Program-made: the position numbers and the translations under genes | Shown: piece by piece, positions 62,904-64,000 of the stretch | Layout: each line of letters begins with the position of its first letter | Position numbering within the stretch: the stretch's first letter is position 1 | DNA from: Rhodococcus rhodnii | Lineage (GTDB): Bacteria; Actinomycetota; Actinomycetes; Mycobacteriales; Pseudonocardiaceae | NCBI GenBank assembly: GCA_000720375.1 | Contig: JOAA01000032.1 | Coordinates: forward strand, 62,001-126,000 | Direction of reading: 5' to 3' | Length of the DNA stretch: 64,000 nt | Notes under the pieces: model-generated | What the model saw: the letters and a program-made list of their open reading frames with translations, nothing else | Told to the model about the DNA's origin: nothing | Databases searched by the model: none

Positions 62904-64000
62904 CGTACAGACCGTGGAACCCGGCTTCGCGGGCGATCTCCTCGGCGTGCGCGGTGTGCGCGGCGGCTTGGGTGTGGTCGTTCAGGTTTGTCAACGCGGC
63001 GGCCAAGCCGAGGTGGATCCGGGCTTCGGTGTGCCGCTGGCCGCCGCGTACAGCCAGATCGAGGGCGCGGAAGTAGTGCCGGATCGCCTCGCGGTGATCC
63101 CCTCGGCGATGGCAGACCGACCCAAGGGTTTCCAGCGTGTCGCTTTCGAAGCTCGGGTCGCCGAGCGTCGCCGCGACGGTGATGGCGGAATGTGCGTACT
63201 CCAAAGCGGTTTCGTGCTCGCCGAGATGGCTGTGCAGTTCGGCGTACTCGCACAGCAGGAATGACTGGATCGGGCGTTTCAGGGGAACGTCGGTGAAACG
63301 TTCGGTCTCGGCCAGCAAGGCACGGGCCTGGTCGATGTCACCGGACTCGCGGTGGATGTAGGCGAGCGCGGCCAAAGACGCCACCGCACAGTTCTGCTCG
63401 CCGAATTTCTCGGCGAGTGCGAGCGTGACCGTGTAGCACTCGGTCGCCGTTCGCAAGTCGCCGCGCCACCCGGACACCATGCCGATGGCCATCATTCCCA
63501 GCATGCGACCGACCTCGTGCATCTCGACCAGCCGGTTCGCATGGCTGATCGCCTCATCGAGGTCGCCGACGGCCGCGTGGCCGAAGGCGAGCTGGGTCAA
63601 CGCGGTCGTTTCGCCCACGTCCCATCCGGTGTCCCGGCTCATTGCCAGGGCACGGGCGGCGTGCGTCAACGCTTCCGGCGACCGGCACTGCCGCATCCGC
63701 AGATCGGCCAGGCTGTGCAGCCCGATGATCTCGCCCCGGACATCGCTGACGGCACGAGCGGCCTGCAGCGCCCTGGTGACGACGATCTCCCAGTCGATCA
63801 CATGCGGATGGATGGAGAAGTACCCGCGCAGCAAGGCCGCCAGCTGCCACGCCAACGCGTCGGGTGCTTGCGAGATGGTGGCGACCAGTGTGGGACGTTC
63901 GGCATCCAGCCAGGCCAATGCGCCGTGCGGTTCCGTGAACGCGACCGGTGTGCCGGGATGGGCGACGGGTGCGGGGTATTCGGCCGCGTACAACATTTCC
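62893..64000 (-). CDS. C-terminal TPR part of an AfsR/SARP-NB-ARC-type regulator, 5' end off window
   Basis: About 369 codons run from the window edge to the stop at 62893. The visible part begins with the linker typical of these regulators (PVAFTEPHGALAWLDAERPTLVATI) and continues with six or more tetratricopeptide-like units (ALTHAARALAMSRDTGWDVGE, ALEYAHSAITVAATLGDPSF, AIRHYFRALDLAVRGGQRHT). The DNA-binding and ATPase parts would lie beyond 64000. The ATG at 63996 is probably internal. Confidence 0.8.
   Translation of the reverse strand, partial: EMLYAAEYPAPVAHPGTPVAFTEPHGALAWLDAERPTLVATISQAPDALAWQLAALLRGYFSIHPHVIDWEIVVTRALQAARAVSDVRGEIIGLHSLADLRMRQCRSPEALTHAARALAMSRDTGWDVGETTALTQLAFGHAAVGDLDEAISHANRLVEMHEVGRMLGMMAIGMVSGWRGDLRTATECYTVTLALAEKFGEQNCAVASLAALAYIHRESGDIDQARALLAETERFTDVPLKRPIQSFLLCEYAELHSHLGEHETALEYAHSAITVAATLGDPSFESDTLETLGSVCHRRGDHREAIRHYFRALDLAVRGGQRHTEARIHLGLAAALTNLNDHTQAAAHTAHAEEIAREAGFHGLYARS

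Overview
The window is high-GC DNA from a filamentous-type actinobacterium. Codon use is strongly GC-ending, GTG and TTG starts are common, and there are four SARP/AfsR-type regulators, a Spo0M protein, an RsbW-like anti-sigma kinase and an IdeR-type iron box. A member of the Pseudonocardiales (Amycolatopsis/Kibdelosporangium/Lentzea-like) is the most economical guess, but this is inference from gene content. No rRNA, tRNA, CRISPR array, intact transposase or integrase was recognised.

Layout. 1-3.2 kb: a partial FetB-like permease and a secreted GH31 glucosidase. 3.2-14.6 kb: a complete soluble diiron monooxygenase locus of the propane/tetrahydrofuran type. It runs on the minus strand in the order large hydroxylase, reductase, small hydroxylase, coupling protein, amidohydrolase, DUF59 protein, Zn-alcohol dehydrogenase, dedicated GroEL, and is faced by an AcoR-type regulator on the plus strand. 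A 76-aa ORF and two identical-core 19-bp palindromes sit between regulator and operon. The distal end of the locus abuts the 3' remnant of an NRAMP transporter gene. 14.6-24.9 kb: a PNPOx protein, a degenerate glycosyltransferase, a convergent NarL/DosS-like two-component pair, small exported proteins, a DUF2264 enzyme, an MFS pump, a diguanylate cyclase and an HxlR regulator. 25-31 kb: two divergent SARP-NB-ARC regulators and a secreted AMIN-like protein. 31-40.8 kb: a secreted GH3 enzyme with a LacI-type palindrome, a styrene-monooxygenase-like flavoprotein, a VanZ-RDD membrane fusion, Tat-exported PhoD, IlvA and a GNAT. 40.8-45.5 kb: a translationally coupled five-gene acyl-CoA/amidohydrolase operon faced by a TetR gene across a 22-bp perfect palindrome. 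46.2-49.7 kb: a secreted duplicated-motif protein, a fused SecDF and a YceI protein. 49.7-58.8 kb: a giant LuxR-type regulator, a DUF1684 gene lacking its N-terminus beside a patch of degenerate GGTGTCGGAA-like repeats, Spo0M, an anti-sigma kinase, a secreted hydrolase, a LysR and a short SARP. 58.9-64 kb: a molbindin, a siderophore-interacting reductase behind an iron box, a KhtTU-like cation antiporter, a phosphodiesterase, small hypotheticals and the C-terminal TPR part of another AfsR-like regulator that runs off the window.

How the genes work together. The monooxygenase locus reads as a self-contained catabolic module. Activator and operators switch on a four-component oxygenase, the chaperonin folds it, the DUF59 protein probably helps assemble its metal sites, and the alcohol dehydrogenase oxidises the product. 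The 41-45.5 kb operon looks like a second degradation route: CoA activation, hydration or cleavage, thioesterase, amide hydrolysis and N-acetylation of an unknown substrate. Convergent gene pairs are packed very tightly: three pairs share a CTAG that is the stop codon of both genes, and the looser pairs are separated by strong GC hairpins.
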